This document shows, piece by piece, positions 8,358-17,632 of a DNA stretch of 64,000 nt. Origin of the DNA: JAUZOB01 sp963692465 (GTDB lineage: Bacteria; Bacteroidota; Bacteroidia; Bacteroidales; Prolixibacteraceae); assembly GCA_963692465.1 (NCBI GenBank), contig OY829943.1:1054001-1118000 (forward strand), given 5' to 3'. The notes below the pieces were generated by a model. It was given only the letters and a program-made list of their open reading frames with translations. It did no database searches and was not told the DNA's origin. The position numbers were made by a program, and so were the translations under genes. The first letter of the stretch is position 1. Every line of letters starts with the position of its first letter.

Positions 8358-8453
8358 ATGCCCTTTATAATCCCAACCGACACGTCTTCCGGAAAAATAA
8401 TACGACAGGCCAAACAATCAACCCACCTGTAGTTCTTGCTTAAATTACAACAT

Positions 8454-8487
8454 AAAAAAAGCTGTCCCGGTAAAGGACAGCTTTTTT
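8454..8487 (-). terminator. terminator of the M16 peptidase gene (bidirectional)
   Basis: GCTGTCC (8461-8467) and GGACAGC (8475-8481) form a stem extended by A-tract/T-tract pairing on both sides. On the minus strand it follows the peptidase stop and ends in seven U. Confidence 0.85.
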
Positions 8488-8502
8488 ATTCCATCAAATC
8501 AG

Positions 8503-11370
8503 TTACTTTTTTGCCGACTGAAAAGTAATTTCCATACGGTTCTTACCCTTCAATAGCGTTTTAGTAAAAGCTTTTATATCCGAAGGTTTAATTTTATCTA
8601 TAATTGATTCGAAGCTGGAAGGAGCAACGATATCTTCATTTTCCCAGTAATAAGAATTTAATGCATTCAACCAGAAACCATTCTCACGAAAACTTTCAGT
8701 TCTGACTTTCTTTAAATTCTTAATTACCTTATCAAAGTCCTCAGACAATGGCCCTTTTTGAGCAATCTCATTTAACTCCTGATAAATAATCGGGGTGAGA
8801 TGTGCAGACTTAGCCGGGTCACATTCAAAAGTCATCAACAAACGATACTGTTGTTCCGGTATTTTCGAAACCGTTCCCATTACCCCGACACCATAGGTTC
8901 CACCTTCTTTTTCGCGGACTGATGCGACATAACGAATATCAAGAATTCCTTTTAAAATCGACATTTTCAACTCAGTCTCTGCATTATAAGGAATCTTCCC
9001 GGAATAAAGAATAATAATCGTAGCCTTTGAAACATCCTGTTTGATTGAAATATCCCGATGAACCATTCCATTCGGAGGCAACAAATGATGATCAACCCAA
9101 TGCTCTTGTCGTTTTCCATCTTCAATTGAACCGATATAACGTTCAACAAGAGGCTTTGCTTCTTCCGGTTGCAGATCACCAACGAAATAGAAAGTAAAGT
9201 CGCTTGCATTTTTAAACCGGTCAAGATAAATCTGCTGAACTTTAGCCAAAGAGACCTTATCCAGATTATCAAGATTCTGAAGGAATACCCGTGGATTGTA
9301 GTTTTTTACCAACAAGGTAAGAGAATCACTCATCACCTTACGGGGATTATTCTGAGCATTCTGTAACATCGATTTGATCCGATCCATGGTTGAAGTGTAA
9401 ATTGTCTGATCAAAACGAGGCTTCTCAAAATAAAGATAAACCAACTGAAGTAATGATTCAAAATCTTTAGGTGAACACCTTCCTGACATTCCTTCGGAAA
9501 GTTCGCTCAGGGAAAGATTCAATGAAACATTCTTTCCTGTTAGTATTTTATTCAAGGTTGTCGGATCATAATCGGCAACTCCAAAACCATCAACTAAAGA
9601 AGCGGCATACATGGCTGAAGGCAAATCTTCTTTAGGAAGCAATGAAGTACCACCGGGACTCTGGACAGACAAAAGCATCTGATCTTTATTCAAATCAGAA
9701 TAGCGGTAAACAACTCTTGCCCCATTGGATAGTTTCCATTCTTCTGCCTTAAATTCGGGAAGCTTCTTAACAGCAACGACTTTCCCTCCTTTGGGCAAAA
9801 CAGACATTAAGTTCTTGACCGGCACTTTATCAACGTAAGCTTCAACCGGAGTGTTTTCTGCCTTATCAATGATTGCAAAAGTCTCGGCTTCGGTCAAATG
9901 CTTTATATCAGCCTTTTCTGGACCCGTAATCACAATTGTCCGGTTTTCCTTGGTCATCCATTTGGGTGCCAGAGCATTCATCTCTTCGAGTGTAATTCCA
10001 GGAAGAAGTTTCTTGTAGAAATCATATTCATATTCGATTCCGGGCATGGGTTCGTTAACAGTAAAGTTCCGGGATATTTCACGACAGTAACTATCGTTCG
10101 ATCGTTTTTCCCGACTTTTATAGGAACTTTCAATCTGTGTTAACAGATTCGCCTTGGCCCGTTCCAATTCGGTTGCCGTAAAACCATGCTGAACAACCCG
10201 TGCGTTTTCTTTCATAATAGCAGCAAGAGCGGTTGCTTCATCATTATTCCGTGCATCGGCACTAATCATATAGAAGTCACAGGTACGAGCCAAAAAAGGA
10301 CCGTAACCGGCACTCGCATTAATAAACGGCGGATTCTTTTGCTGTAATACCTCAGCAATACGATCACCGAACATACTACCGTAAAGTCCGGTCATGATAT
10401 CTTGTCTCCAGGTTCCCAGATTTTTATCTTTCGGATTAACCGTCGGATGCTTTATGAAGATATTGATTGAAGAAGTTGTTTCTTCAGGGTCGGTTGCAAC
10501 TCCGAATATAGGAGCCTGATGGTCTGGCACCGGAAAAAACTCACGTTTTGCAGGATTCTGAACTGCCGGAATTTCAGAGAACAGTTCTTTAACCTTCTTC
10601 TCCATCTGACTTGCATCAAAATCACCAACAACAGCAATAGCCTGAAGGTCCGGACGGTACCACTTTTTGTAATATTGACGCAGCACATCGTATTGGAAAT
10701 TATTAATAATGTTCAGATCACCGATTGCATCCCGTTTACTGTATTTCGAATCCTTAAAAACATAATCTGCTGTTTTTCGATAGATTCTAAATGCGGCATT
10801 TCTTCGGGTTCGCCATTCTTCACGAATAACACCTCGCTCTTCATCAATCTCTTTATCCGAAAGAGTCAGATAATGAGACCAGTCATGCAACATCAACAGA
10901 CAGGAATCAAGATAATTCGCATTCGTCGTCGGTACATCTGAAATGTTATAAACCGTCTCATCCAAAGAGGTATAAGCATTCAGGTTTTCGCCAAACTTAA
11001 CCCCATGTTTTTCAAGAGAGCCGATTAATGCTTTCTCGGGGAAATTCTTCGTCCCATTAAATGCCATGTGTTCCAGAAAATGAGCCAAACCGTTTTGATC
11101 ATCATTTTCGAGCATGGCTCCTACATTTTGAATAATATAGAAACTGGCACGATCTTTAGGTTCCTTATTCGAACGGATATAATAAGTCAATCCGTTTTTC
11201 AGAACGCCCTCTCTTACATTCGGATCGGAAGGAGCCGAACTATTCAGGTCTACTTGTGCAAAAAGATTAACAGAGCATAAACTCAACACAAATGCAACCA
11301 GAAAAATCTTATTAGCCGAACACAAACTCAATGCTGTGGCAACAAGAAAAACTTTAAACTGTTTATACAT
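8503..11370 (-). CDS. M16-family zinc metallopeptidase (pitrilysin/insulinase type), exported
   Basis: 955 residues from the chosen ATG (11370). The inverted zinc motif HFLEH (His97, Glu100, His101) lies early in the mature protein and the third ligand region EIDEERGVIREEW about 75 residues on, as in M16 enzymes. The second half is the catalytically silent M16 C-terminal repeat, giving the usual clam-shell. Residues 1-39 form an unusually long signal sequence containing two near-copies of a 15-residue hydrophobic block, ending LFAQ before VDLNSS. A longer frame starts at 11421, but its extra 17 residues add another hydrophobic run upstream and are less likely. The protein probably degrades peptides in the periplasm. 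It is monocistronic and diverges from surE. Confidence 0.87.
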   Translation of the reverse strand: MYKQFKVFLVATALSLCSANKIFLVAFVLSLCSVNLFAQVDLNSSAPSDPNVREGVLKNGLTYYIRSNKEPKDRASFYIIQNVGAMLENDDQNGLAHFLEHMAFNGTKNFPEKALIGSLEKHGVKFGENLNAYTSLDETVYNISDVPTTNANYLDSCLLMLHDWSHYLTLSDKEIDEERGVIREEWRTRRNAAFRIYRKTADYVFKDSKYSKRDAIGDLNIINNFQYDVLRQYYKKWYRPDLQAIAVVGDFDASQMEKKVKELFSEIPAVQNPAKREFFPVPDHQAPIFGVATDPEETTSSINIFIKHPTVNPKDKNLGTWRQDIMTGLYGSMFGDRIAEVLQQKNPPFINASAGYGPFLARTCDFYMISADARNNDEATALAAIMKENARVVQHGFTATELERAKANLLTQIESSYKSREKRSNDSYCREISRNFTVNEPMPGIEYEYDFYKKLLPGITLEEMNALAPKWMTKENRTIVITGPEKADIKHLTEAETFAIIDKAENTPVEAYVDKVPVKNLMSVLPKGGKVVAVKKLPEFKAEEWKLSNGARVVYRYSDLNKDQMLLSVQSPGGTSLLPKEDLPSAMYAASLVDGFGVADYDPTTLNKILTGKNVSLNLSLSELSEGMSGRCSPKDFESLLQLVYLYFEKPRFDQTIYTSTMDRIKSMLQNAQNNPRKVMSDSLTLLVKNYNPRVFLQNLDNLDKVSLAKVQQIYLDRFKNASDFTFYFVGDLQPEEAKPLVERYIGSIEDGKRQEHWVDHHLLPPNGMVHRDISIKQDVSKATIIILYSGKIPYNAETELKMSILKGILDIRYVASVREKEGGTYGVGVMGTVSKIPEQQYRLLMTFECDPAKSAHLTPIIYQELNEIAQKGPLSEDFDKVIKNLKKVRTESFRENGFWLNALNSYYWENEDIVAPSSFESIIDKIKPSDIKAFTKTLLKGKNRMEITFQSAKK
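11273..11362 (-). repeat. 45-bp imperfect tandem duplication in the M16 signal-peptide coding region
   Basis: Two adjacent 45-bp units (11273-11317 and 11318-11362) align in frame and encode VFLVATALSLCSANK and IFLVAFVLSLCSVNL. The period is exactly 15 codons and the copies have diverged at several positions. Confidence 0.8.
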
Positions 11371-11674
11371 AAAGCTATACTTTATTAAAGTTATTCTACT
11401 AAATAAATAAATTAGTATCAAACAAGTGATTTCTATTACAAATTAACAGAATTATCTGCAAAAAAAGTTCTCCATTGTCAGCATTTACATTTTTTATGAG
11501 AAATATCCATTTTCAACAATTGATTTCTCTACTTCTATTCCGGAATGAGTTATTACCAAACATATCAGCTGAAAGAAACCAAACATTTCCCGACACACAC
11601 AAAATATTTAAAACAAACTAAAGCAATCCTGCCGAATTGACTTACTTTTGTGCTTTAATCCAGAAAAACAGTAA
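11371..11674. other. divergent intergenic region between the M16 gene and surE
   Basis: About 300 AT-rich bases. The only supported element is the surE -7 box at 11643-11650. A weak 7-bp inverted repeat (11498-11504/11523-11529) is noted but not convincing. No promoter for the M16 gene could be assigned. Confidence 0.4.
11643..11650 (+). promoter_or_regulatory. -7 element of the surE operon
   Basis: TActTTTG, 24 bp upstream of the surE ATG; no clear -33 element. Confidence 0.5.
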
Positions 11675-12436
11675 ATGGTAAACAGACCACGTATTTTATT
11701 GACAAATGACGACGGAGTCTGGGCAAAAGGAATCCGGGAACTTATTGAAGTCATGCAACTTTTTGGCGATGTTACAGTTGTTGCTCCTGAATTGGCACAA
11801 TCGAGCAAATCAAATGCAATCACCACTTCAGAACCCTTGCGAGCCAAACTAATTGAGGAAGAAGAAGGCCTTAAAGTATACAGCACGAACGGGACTCCGG
11901 TCGACTGTGTTAAGATGGCATTAGACGTTTTATTGGAAGATCGTCCCGATTTTGTCATCTCAGGAATAAATCATGGCTCCAATGCTGCCGTTAGTATTCT
12001 ATACTCCGGCACGATGGGAGCTGCTATCGAAGGCTGTATTCATGGAATCCCCTCTGTCGGGTTCTCGTTATGCGACTATGCTGCCGATGCCGATTTTTCA
12101 AAAGCAAAATCATGTATCGTCAAGATTTTTCAGCAGATCGCAACCAATGGAATTACTCCTGGAACCTGCCTGAACATTAACATCCCGCAAGGAACTCCCA
12201 TTGGATTCAAAATTTGCAGACAAGCATTAGGAAAATGGGTTGAGGAATTTGACCACCGCACCGATCCTACAGGAAAAGATTACTATTGGCTGACCGGACA
12301 CTTTAAAAATTTCGAACCGGATGCAACCGATACGGATATCCGGGCTCTCGAAGAGGGTTACGTTGCAATCGTTCCCGTCACGATCGACATGACGGCCTAC
12401 GCGGAAATGGAGCTTTTAGAAAAATGGAATTTTTAA
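11675..12436 (+). CDS. surE: 5'/3'-nucleotidase SurE
   Basis: 253 residues, normal length. SurE is a metal-dependent survival phosphatase acting on nucleoside 5'- and 3'-monophosphates. The metal-binding N-D-D-G is at 11-14 (ILLTNDDGVWAKGI), followed by the serine-rich loop AQSSKSNAIT, VDCVKMAL, and SGINHGSNAA with the second metal-ligand asparagine, then YSGTMGAAIEG. All are diagnostic. First gene of a tight run with a small membrane protein, lpxB and the gldFG fusion (gaps of 4, 3 and 12 bp). Confidence 0.95.
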   Translation: MVNRPRILLTNDDGVWAKGIRELIEVMQLFGDVTVVAPELAQSSKSNAITTSEPLRAKLIEEEEGLKVYSTNGTPVDCVKMALDVLLEDRPDFVISGINHGSNAAVSILYSGTMGAAIEGCIHGIPSVGFSLCDYAADADFSKAKSCIVKIFQQIATNGITPGTCLNINIPQGTPIGFKICRQALGKWVEEFDHRTDPTGKDYYWLTGHFKNFEPDATDTDIRALEEGYVAIVPVTIDMTAYAEMELLEKWNF

Positions 12437-12440
12437 ATCG

Positions 12441-12740
12441 ATGAAGACTCAAAAGAAACTGGATAAATTGCTGATCGGAACACTTATCGGTATTATCATG
12501 CCGCTTCTTGTCTTCGGCTCAATCTATCTAATTCGCTATCACGCCGTCCCGATCAGACAATATATTTCACTGCTCTGGTCCCATCAATTGCTGATTAAAC
12601 TTCTGAGTCTTTGTGCCATTCCGAATTTACTATTTTTCATGCTTTTCATCAACACCCAACGGTTACGTGCTGCTCGCGGGGTATTGCTTGCAACATTTAT
12701 CTTTGCTTTTATTGTTTTGATTTACCGCTTAATCGTATAA
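12441..12740 (+). CDS. small membrane protein of unknown function between surE and lpxB
   Basis: 99 residues with about three hydrophobic segments (roughly 10-31, 52-70 and 77-97) and positively charged ends. No catalytic motif. It starts 4 bp after surE and ends 3 bp before lpxB, so it is certainly translated from the same transcript. Position beside lipid A synthesis makes an envelope role plausible, but that is inference only. Confidence 0.6.
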   Translation: MKTQKKLDKLLIGTLIGIIMPLLVFGSIYLIRYHAVPIRQYISLLWSHQLLIKLLSLCAIPNLLFFMLFINTQRLRAARGVLLATFIFAFIVLIYRLIV

Positions 12741-12743
12741 GCC

Positions 12744-13892
12744 ATGAGATATTATCTAATAGCCGGCGAAGCTTCCGGAGATTTGCATACTTCAAATCTG
12801 ATGAAAGCACTCAAGGAAAAAGATTCTGAAGCCGATTTCAGATATTTCGGTGGGGACAAGATGAAAGCCCAGGGAGGCACACTGGTGCGACATTATCGCG
12901 ACACAGCCTTCATGGGATTCCTAACGATTGTGTGGAATATCCGGAAAATTGCCCGAAACTTTAAGATCTGTCAGAATGACCTTTTGCAATACCATCCAGA
13001 CGTTCTGATTCTGATTGATTATGCGGGTTTTAATTTAAAAATGGCTGCATTTGCACGGAAACACGGCATTCGGGTTTTCTACTATATTTCGCCCAAAATC
13101 TGGGCCTGGAAACAATCACGCATAAAAAAAATAAAAGCTTCGGTCGATGAGATGTTTTGTATCTTACCGTTCGAAGTCGATTTTTATAAACGAATGAACT
13201 ACAAGGTTCATTATGTGGGCAATCCTTGTATGGATGCTATCGACAACCGTCCTTGTAAAGGGGAAAGTTTTGAGACCTATTGCAAACGAAATCACCTTTC
13301 AGAAAAACCGATCATCGCATTGGTTCCCGGGAGCCGCAAATCGGAAATCAGGTATAATCTTCCGGTCATGGCTCAAATGAGCGATTTGTTCCCTGATTAT
13401 CAATTCGTCATTACCGGCGCCCCTTCTATGAAACAGGAAATTTACACCCAAATTCTAAAAGGACGTCCGATTCCATTAATATTCGGACAAACGTATGAAA
13501 CACTTCAGCAAGCCAAAGCTGCACTCGTGACTTCGGGGACCGCAACACTAGAGACCGCGCTGTTTAATGTTCCGCAGGTGGTTTGTTACAAAGCCGGAGG
13601 AGGACGAATCGGCTATTTTCTCGTCCACGACTTACTGGTAAAAACAAAATGGATTTCGCTGGTAAACCTCACCGCGAACCGGGAAGTCGTCAAAGAGATT
13701 TTACAACAGTACCTGACAACAGAGGCCGTTCACGATGAACTGGACCGCATTCTCAATAACCCGGAATATCGGGAGAAAATGCTCGAAGGATATGCTGATA
13801 TTCAGCACCAAATCGGAAGTCCTGGTGCCTCCACAAAAGCTGCTGAAAAAATGATCGAATTATTGCAAACAAAAGACAACACTAACAGATAA
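12744..13892 (+). CDS. lpxB: lipid-A-disaccharide synthase
   Basis: 382 residues, family GT19. LpxB joins UDP-2,3-diacylglucosamine to lipid X to make the tetra-acyl disaccharide of lipid A at the inner face of the cytoplasmic membrane. Typical landmarks are the start YYLIAGEASGDLHTSNL, GGDKMKAQGG, the IDYAGFNLKMA block, YYISPKIWAWKQ, the VGNPCMD and LVPGSRKSEI nucleotide-side motifs, and TSGTATLETALFNVPQVVCYK near the C terminus. Confirms a Gram-negative envelope with lipid A. Confidence 0.96.
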   Translation: MRYYLIAGEASGDLHTSNLMKALKEKDSEADFRYFGGDKMKAQGGTLVRHYRDTAFMGFLTIVWNIRKIARNFKICQNDLLQYHPDVLILIDYAGFNLKMAAFARKHGIRVFYYISPKIWAWKQSRIKKIKASVDEMFCILPFEVDFYKRMNYKVHYVGNPCMDAIDNRPCKGESFETYCKRNHLSEKPIIALVPGSRKSEIRYNLPVMAQMSDLFPDYQFVITGAPSMKQEIYTQILKGRPIPLIFGQTYETLQQAKAALVTSGTATLETALFNVPQVVCYKAGGGRIGYFLVHDLLVKTKWISLVNLTANREVVKEILQQYLTTEAVHDELDRILNNPEYREKMLEGYADIQHQIGSPGASTKAAEKMIELLQTKDNTNR

Positions 13893-13904
13893 AAAGCATA
13901 AAAA

Positions 13905-16328
13905 ATGTATAGCCTGTTCAGAAAAGAAATTAATACTTTTTTCGGATCACTAATCGGATATGTAGTGATCATTATTTTTCTGCTGATAACAGGTCTCTTT
14001 TTATGGGTATTCCCAGGGACCTTTAATATTCCGGACGGGGGCTATGCCACTCTGAATGGTCTGTTTAAACTCGCTCCATGGGTCTATTTATTTTTAGTTC
14101 CTGCGATAACCATGCGCCTCTTTGCAGAGGAAAAGAAAAACGGTACGCTGGAATTATTATTAACCCGCCCTCTTTCGGGTTGGAAAATTATCATGGCTAA
14201 ATACCTGGCAGGATTGGCCTTGGTCGTAGCTTCTCTCCTCCCGACTCTTATTTATTTCCTATCCGTTTATTTACTGGGAAACCCGGTAGGGGACATCGAT
14301 ACCGGAGGAACATGGGGCTCTTATATCGGACTATTCTTTCTGGCAGCCATTTATGTCGCAATCGGCATTCTAGCCTCTGTTTTATCGGAAAACCAAATTG
14401 TAGCTTTCCTTTTATCCATGGTATTGTGCTTTCTGACTTATATTGGTTTCGATTTTATCGGATCGTTGGATATGCCTTCAACGCTTCAATCCATCCTTGT
14501 TAACATCGGAATCAACGAGCATTACCTTTCGGTCAGTCGTGGAGTCCTTGATTCCCGCGATTTAATCTATTTCCTGGTAGCCATTTTTTTATTCCTTTGG
14601 ATATCAAAGCTGGCATTAAACGGACAACTCCGCAAATGGAAAAAACCAAGTCGCAAAATTCTGATTACCGCAGTAATACTTCTGCTCGTCTTTTTGATTT
14701 CAGGGGTTCGTATTTTCAGAATTGACCTGACAGCTGAAAAAAGGTTTTCTTTATCTCCGGCCAGCAAAGCGCTTGTAAAGAAGCAAGATTGTCCGTTATG
14801 GGTCGAAATATACCTCGCAGGGGATATTCCTCCGGGACTAAAAAATCTACAAACAGCTATTATTGAAAAGATAAGAGACTTCAATGCCTATTCCTCTCAA
14901 AAAATTCAGGTCAAAATCATTGACCCATATAACGAAGTAACTCCTTCGGAACAAGAAAAATACATTGAATCGCTTTATAAACGGGGACTGACACCTACTG
15001 ACCTGCGAAGGAAAACAGATCAGGGGGTAGAAACAAAACTTATATTCCCGGGAATCATCATTCACAACACAGAGGAAGAAGTCGCTATTAATTTACTACG
15101 TAACAACCCGATGCTTAGTGCCGACGAAAACCTTAACCGCTCCGTCGAAGACCTTGAATACGAAATAGCCAGAGGCGTCAGGCTGCTTCAAAAGCATGAC
15201 CATCCCTCGGTTGCTTTTCTGACAGGACATGGAGAATGCGATGAATGGGAAACCAAAGATCTTGCCTATAGCTTATCGGAAAATTATCGGATTTGCAGGA
15301 TTCCAACCGACAGTCTTTATGCTTCACCCGGCAAATACAAAGCCCTGATTATAGCAAACCCGGTTCAACGATTCAGCGAAAGAGATAAATTCATCATTGA
15401 TCAGTACATCATGAAAGGAGGACGAGTCCTTTGGTCTGTTGATCCGGTCAACGTGAGTCTCGATAGTCTGTCTTACGGTTTTTCAACGATTGCTTTGAAT
15501 CGGGACATCAACCTGAATGACCAGTTATTCCGTTATGGCGTAAGAATGAATCCTGATCTGCTTCAAGATGCAGAATGTCTCTTAATTCCGGTTATCAGCG
15601 AAGTCGGCGGACAGAAAAAAGAGGAACCGGCACCGTGGTACTATTCCCCTCTGCTAGCCCCATCACAAAATCATGTAATTAGCCGAAGTATTAACCGGGT
15701 AAAAGGAGAATTCACCAGCAGCATTGACCTAGTAGGTGAGAATAATCAGGTAAAATCAAGCATTTTATTAACCACCTCGCCTTATGCGTGCAGAATTCAG
15801 ATACCCACAGAAATAAGCCTTGCAAGCATTAATCAGCAACCCGATCGGGATTACTTCAATCTGGGAAATATTCCGGTAGCGATCGCCCTGGATGGAAAAT
15901 TTCAGTCAGCTTTCATGAATCGCATTCCCGATTTGGAAGGATTAAAACCGAGGACCATTATTCCCACAAGTACCAATACCCGAATGGTCGTTGTTGCTGA
16001 TGGAAGTACCATCGCGAATCAGGTTATTTATAACCGGGGAAAACAACCCCGTATATTCCCGTTGGGATATGACCGTTTCTCACAGCAAACTTTTGGAAAT
16101 AAGGACTTCTATATAAATGCCGTCAATTACCTTTGTGATGATTCAGGCATCATTGAGCTGAGATCCAAAACAGTCGTTTTGCGTTTGTTAGACAAAGTAA
16201 AAGTCAAGGAAAGCAAACTAACATGGCAGTTGATTAACGTTCCTATTCCTGCCATTATCTTCATCCTGTTTGGTTTTGGATATAACCTCGTAAGGAAAAG
16301 AAGATACGGGAAACATTCTAATTTTTAA
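13905..16328 (+). CDS. fused GldF/GldG gliding-type ABC transporter subunit
   Basis: 807 residues made of two parts that are separate genes in flavobacteria. Residues 1 to about 240 are an ABC-2 type permease with six membrane helices and the FAEEKKNGTLELLLTRPLSGWKII coupling region typical of GldF/NosY permeases. A further membrane helix (about 249-267) leads into a large extracytoplasmic domain (about 270-770) of the GldG/DUF4350 type, and a last helix near 775-795 anchors the C terminus. The ATPase partner (GldA) is not in this window. In Flavobacterium these proteins are linked to gliding; many non-gliding Bacteroidota keep them, so an envelope transport role is safer. It follows lpxB by 12 bp. 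Confidence 0.82.
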   Translation: MYSLFRKEINTFFGSLIGYVVIIIFLLITGLFLWVFPGTFNIPDGGYATLNGLFKLAPWVYLFLVPAITMRLFAEEKKNGTLELLLTRPLSGWKIIMAKYLAGLALVVASLLPTLIYFLSVYLLGNPVGDIDTGGTWGSYIGLFFLAAIYVAIGILASVLSENQIVAFLLSMVLCFLTYIGFDFIGSLDMPSTLQSILVNIGINEHYLSVSRGVLDSRDLIYFLVAIFLFLWISKLALNGQLRKWKKPSRKILITAVILLLVFLISGVRIFRIDLTAEKRFSLSPASKALVKKQDCPLWVEIYLAGDIPPGLKNLQTAIIEKIRDFNAYSSQKIQVKIIDPYNEVTPSEQEKYIESLYKRGLTPTDLRRKTDQGVETKLIFPGIIIHNTEEEVAINLLRNNPMLSADENLNRSVEDLEYEIARGVRLLQKHDHPSVAFLTGHGECDEWETKDLAYSLSENYRICRIPTDSLYASPGKYKALIIANPVQRFSERDKFIIDQYIMKGGRVLWSVDPVNVSLDSLSYGFSTIALNRDINLNDQLFRYGVRMNPDLLQDAECLLIPVISEVGGQKKEEPAPWYYSPLLAPSQNHVISRSINRVKGEFTSSIDLVGENNQVKSSILLTTSPYACRIQIPTEISLASINQQPDRDYFNLGNIPVAIALDGKFQSAFMNRIPDLEGLKPRTIIPTSTNTRMVVVADGSTIANQVIYNRGKQPRIFPLGYDRFSQQTFGNKDFYINAVNYLCDDSGIIELRSKTVVLRLLDKVKVKESKLTWQLINVPIPAIIFILFGFGYNLVRKRRYGKHSNF

Positions 16329-16361
16329 TCCTGACAAATGTTAATCTTTTAGAGTTCGGAA

Positions 16362-16393
16362 TTGAAAGTTAAAGGATATATTTTTTACATTTG
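16362..16393 (+). promoter_or_regulatory. dnaN promoter
   Basis: TTG at 16362-16364 and TAcaTTTG at 16386-16393, spacer 21 bp; dnaN ATG 33 bp downstream. Confidence 0.6.
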
Positions 16394-16426
16394 CGAATAA
16401 AGATACAATTACAAAATATTACCTAA

Positions 16427-17557
16427 ATGAAATTTGTCGTTTCGAGTACCGAATTGCTGAGTCATCTAAATGCCATCAGCAGGGTTATCAGTAACAAGAA
16501 CACGATGCCGATATTGGATAATTTTCTGTTTCAGCTACAAGGCAATGAGCTGACCATAACAGCATCCGACACGGAAACAACACTGATTACCCATTTAGAC
16601 CTTGAGAATACCGACGGAGATGGACTTATTGCCATTCCGGCCAAAATCATGATTGATACGCTCAAAGAATTTCCAGAGCAACCGCTTACTTTTCAGATAG
16701 ATGCCGAGACTTATGCCATTGACATTTTTTCACAAAATGGTAAATTCAGTATCGTAGGTCAAAACGGAGAAGACTTTCCCGAATTACCTCAGATCGATGC
16801 AGATAACGCCTCTTCGATTCTGTTAAGTCAGGATATTCTTATGAATGGAATTAACAAGACCCTGTTTGCAACCGCAGACGATGAACTTCGTCCTATCATG
16901 AACGGGATTTTTGTTGAACTCTCAACCGAAGGAGTTACCTTTGTTGCTTCCGATGCTCACAAACTGGTCCGTTATAAACGATCAGATGCTAAAGCCGAAA
17001 ATGACACTTCTTTCATCCTTCCTAAAAAGCCGTCTGGATTGCTAAAGAATCTTCTTCCTAAAGAAGAAGGAGACATTAAGCTTGAATTCGATAACAAAAA
17101 CGCATTTTTCAGTCTCACAAACTTTAAAATGGTTTGCCGTCTGCTTGAAGGAGTTTACCCAGCTTACAATTCGGTCATTCCTGCTGAGAATCCGAATCAC
17201 ATGATTATTAACCGACAGGAATTAGCCAATTCATTAAAACGGGTATCCGTTTTCTCTAACCAGGCAAGTAATCTGGTAAAGTTAAAACTATCGGCTAATC
17301 AAGTTGTGGTTTCGGCTCAGGATATCGACTTTTCTATTTCTGCGGTAGAACACCTTAATTGCCAATATGAAGGAGATGAAATGGAGATCGGATTCAAGTC
17401 CGTTTTTCTAATTGAGATTCTTTCAAATATCGATGCAGCAGAGGTTCGCATGGAGTTGTCCGATCCTACACGGGCAGGAATTCTTATTCCGGAAGGAAAA
17501 GATAACGAAGATGAAGATGTTTTAATGCTCATCATGCCAATGATGATCAATATATAA
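16427..17557 (+). CDS. dnaN: DNA polymerase III subunit beta (sliding clamp)
   Basis: 376 residues, the standard size for the three-domain clamp. The start MKFVVSSTELLSHLNAISRVI and the following TMPILDNFLFQLQGNELTITASDTE are characteristic, as are FVASDAHKLVRYKR in the middle domain and the C-terminal LIMPMMI that forms the last strand. The ring encircles DNA and tethers the replicative polymerase. It has its own promoter and terminator and is not next to dnaA, unlike the arrangement in many other phyla. Confidence 0.97.
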   Translation: MKFVVSSTELLSHLNAISRVISNKNTMPILDNFLFQLQGNELTITASDTETTLITHLDLENTDGDGLIAIPAKIMIDTLKEFPEQPLTFQIDAETYAIDIFSQNGKFSIVGQNGEDFPELPQIDADNASSILLSQDILMNGINKTLFATADDELRPIMNGIFVELSTEGVTFVASDAHKLVRYKRSDAKAENDTSFILPKKPSGLLKNLLPKEEGDIKLEFDNKNAFFSLTNFKMVCRLLEGVYPAYNSVIPAENPNHMIINRQELANSLKRVSVFSNQASNLVKLKLSANQVVVSAQDIDFSISAVEHLNCQYEGDEMEIGFKSVFLIEILSNIDAAEVRMELSDPTRAGILIPEGKDNEDEDVLMLIMPMMINI

Positions 17558-17578
17558 AAACAAGACTATTGACACAAA

Positions 17579-17614
17579 AAGACCTAATGGGCATCTTCCT
17601 GTTAGGTCTTTTAT
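17579..17614 (+). terminator. dnaN terminator
   Basis: AAGACCTAA (17579-17587) pairs with TTAGGTCTT (17602-17610) and is followed by a T-rich run. Confidence 0.75.
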
Positions 17615-17632
17615 TTTACACTACTACTCAAA

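Noticed and set aside
10519..10941. 140-codon plus-strand ORF within the M16 peptidase gene
   Set aside because: Antisense shadow of a strong conserved gene, without promoter.
11498..11529. 7-bp inverted repeat GAGAAAT/ATTTCTC upstream of surE
   Set aside because: Short arms, 18-bp AT-rich spacer, no U-tract; expected by chance in such AT-rich sequence.
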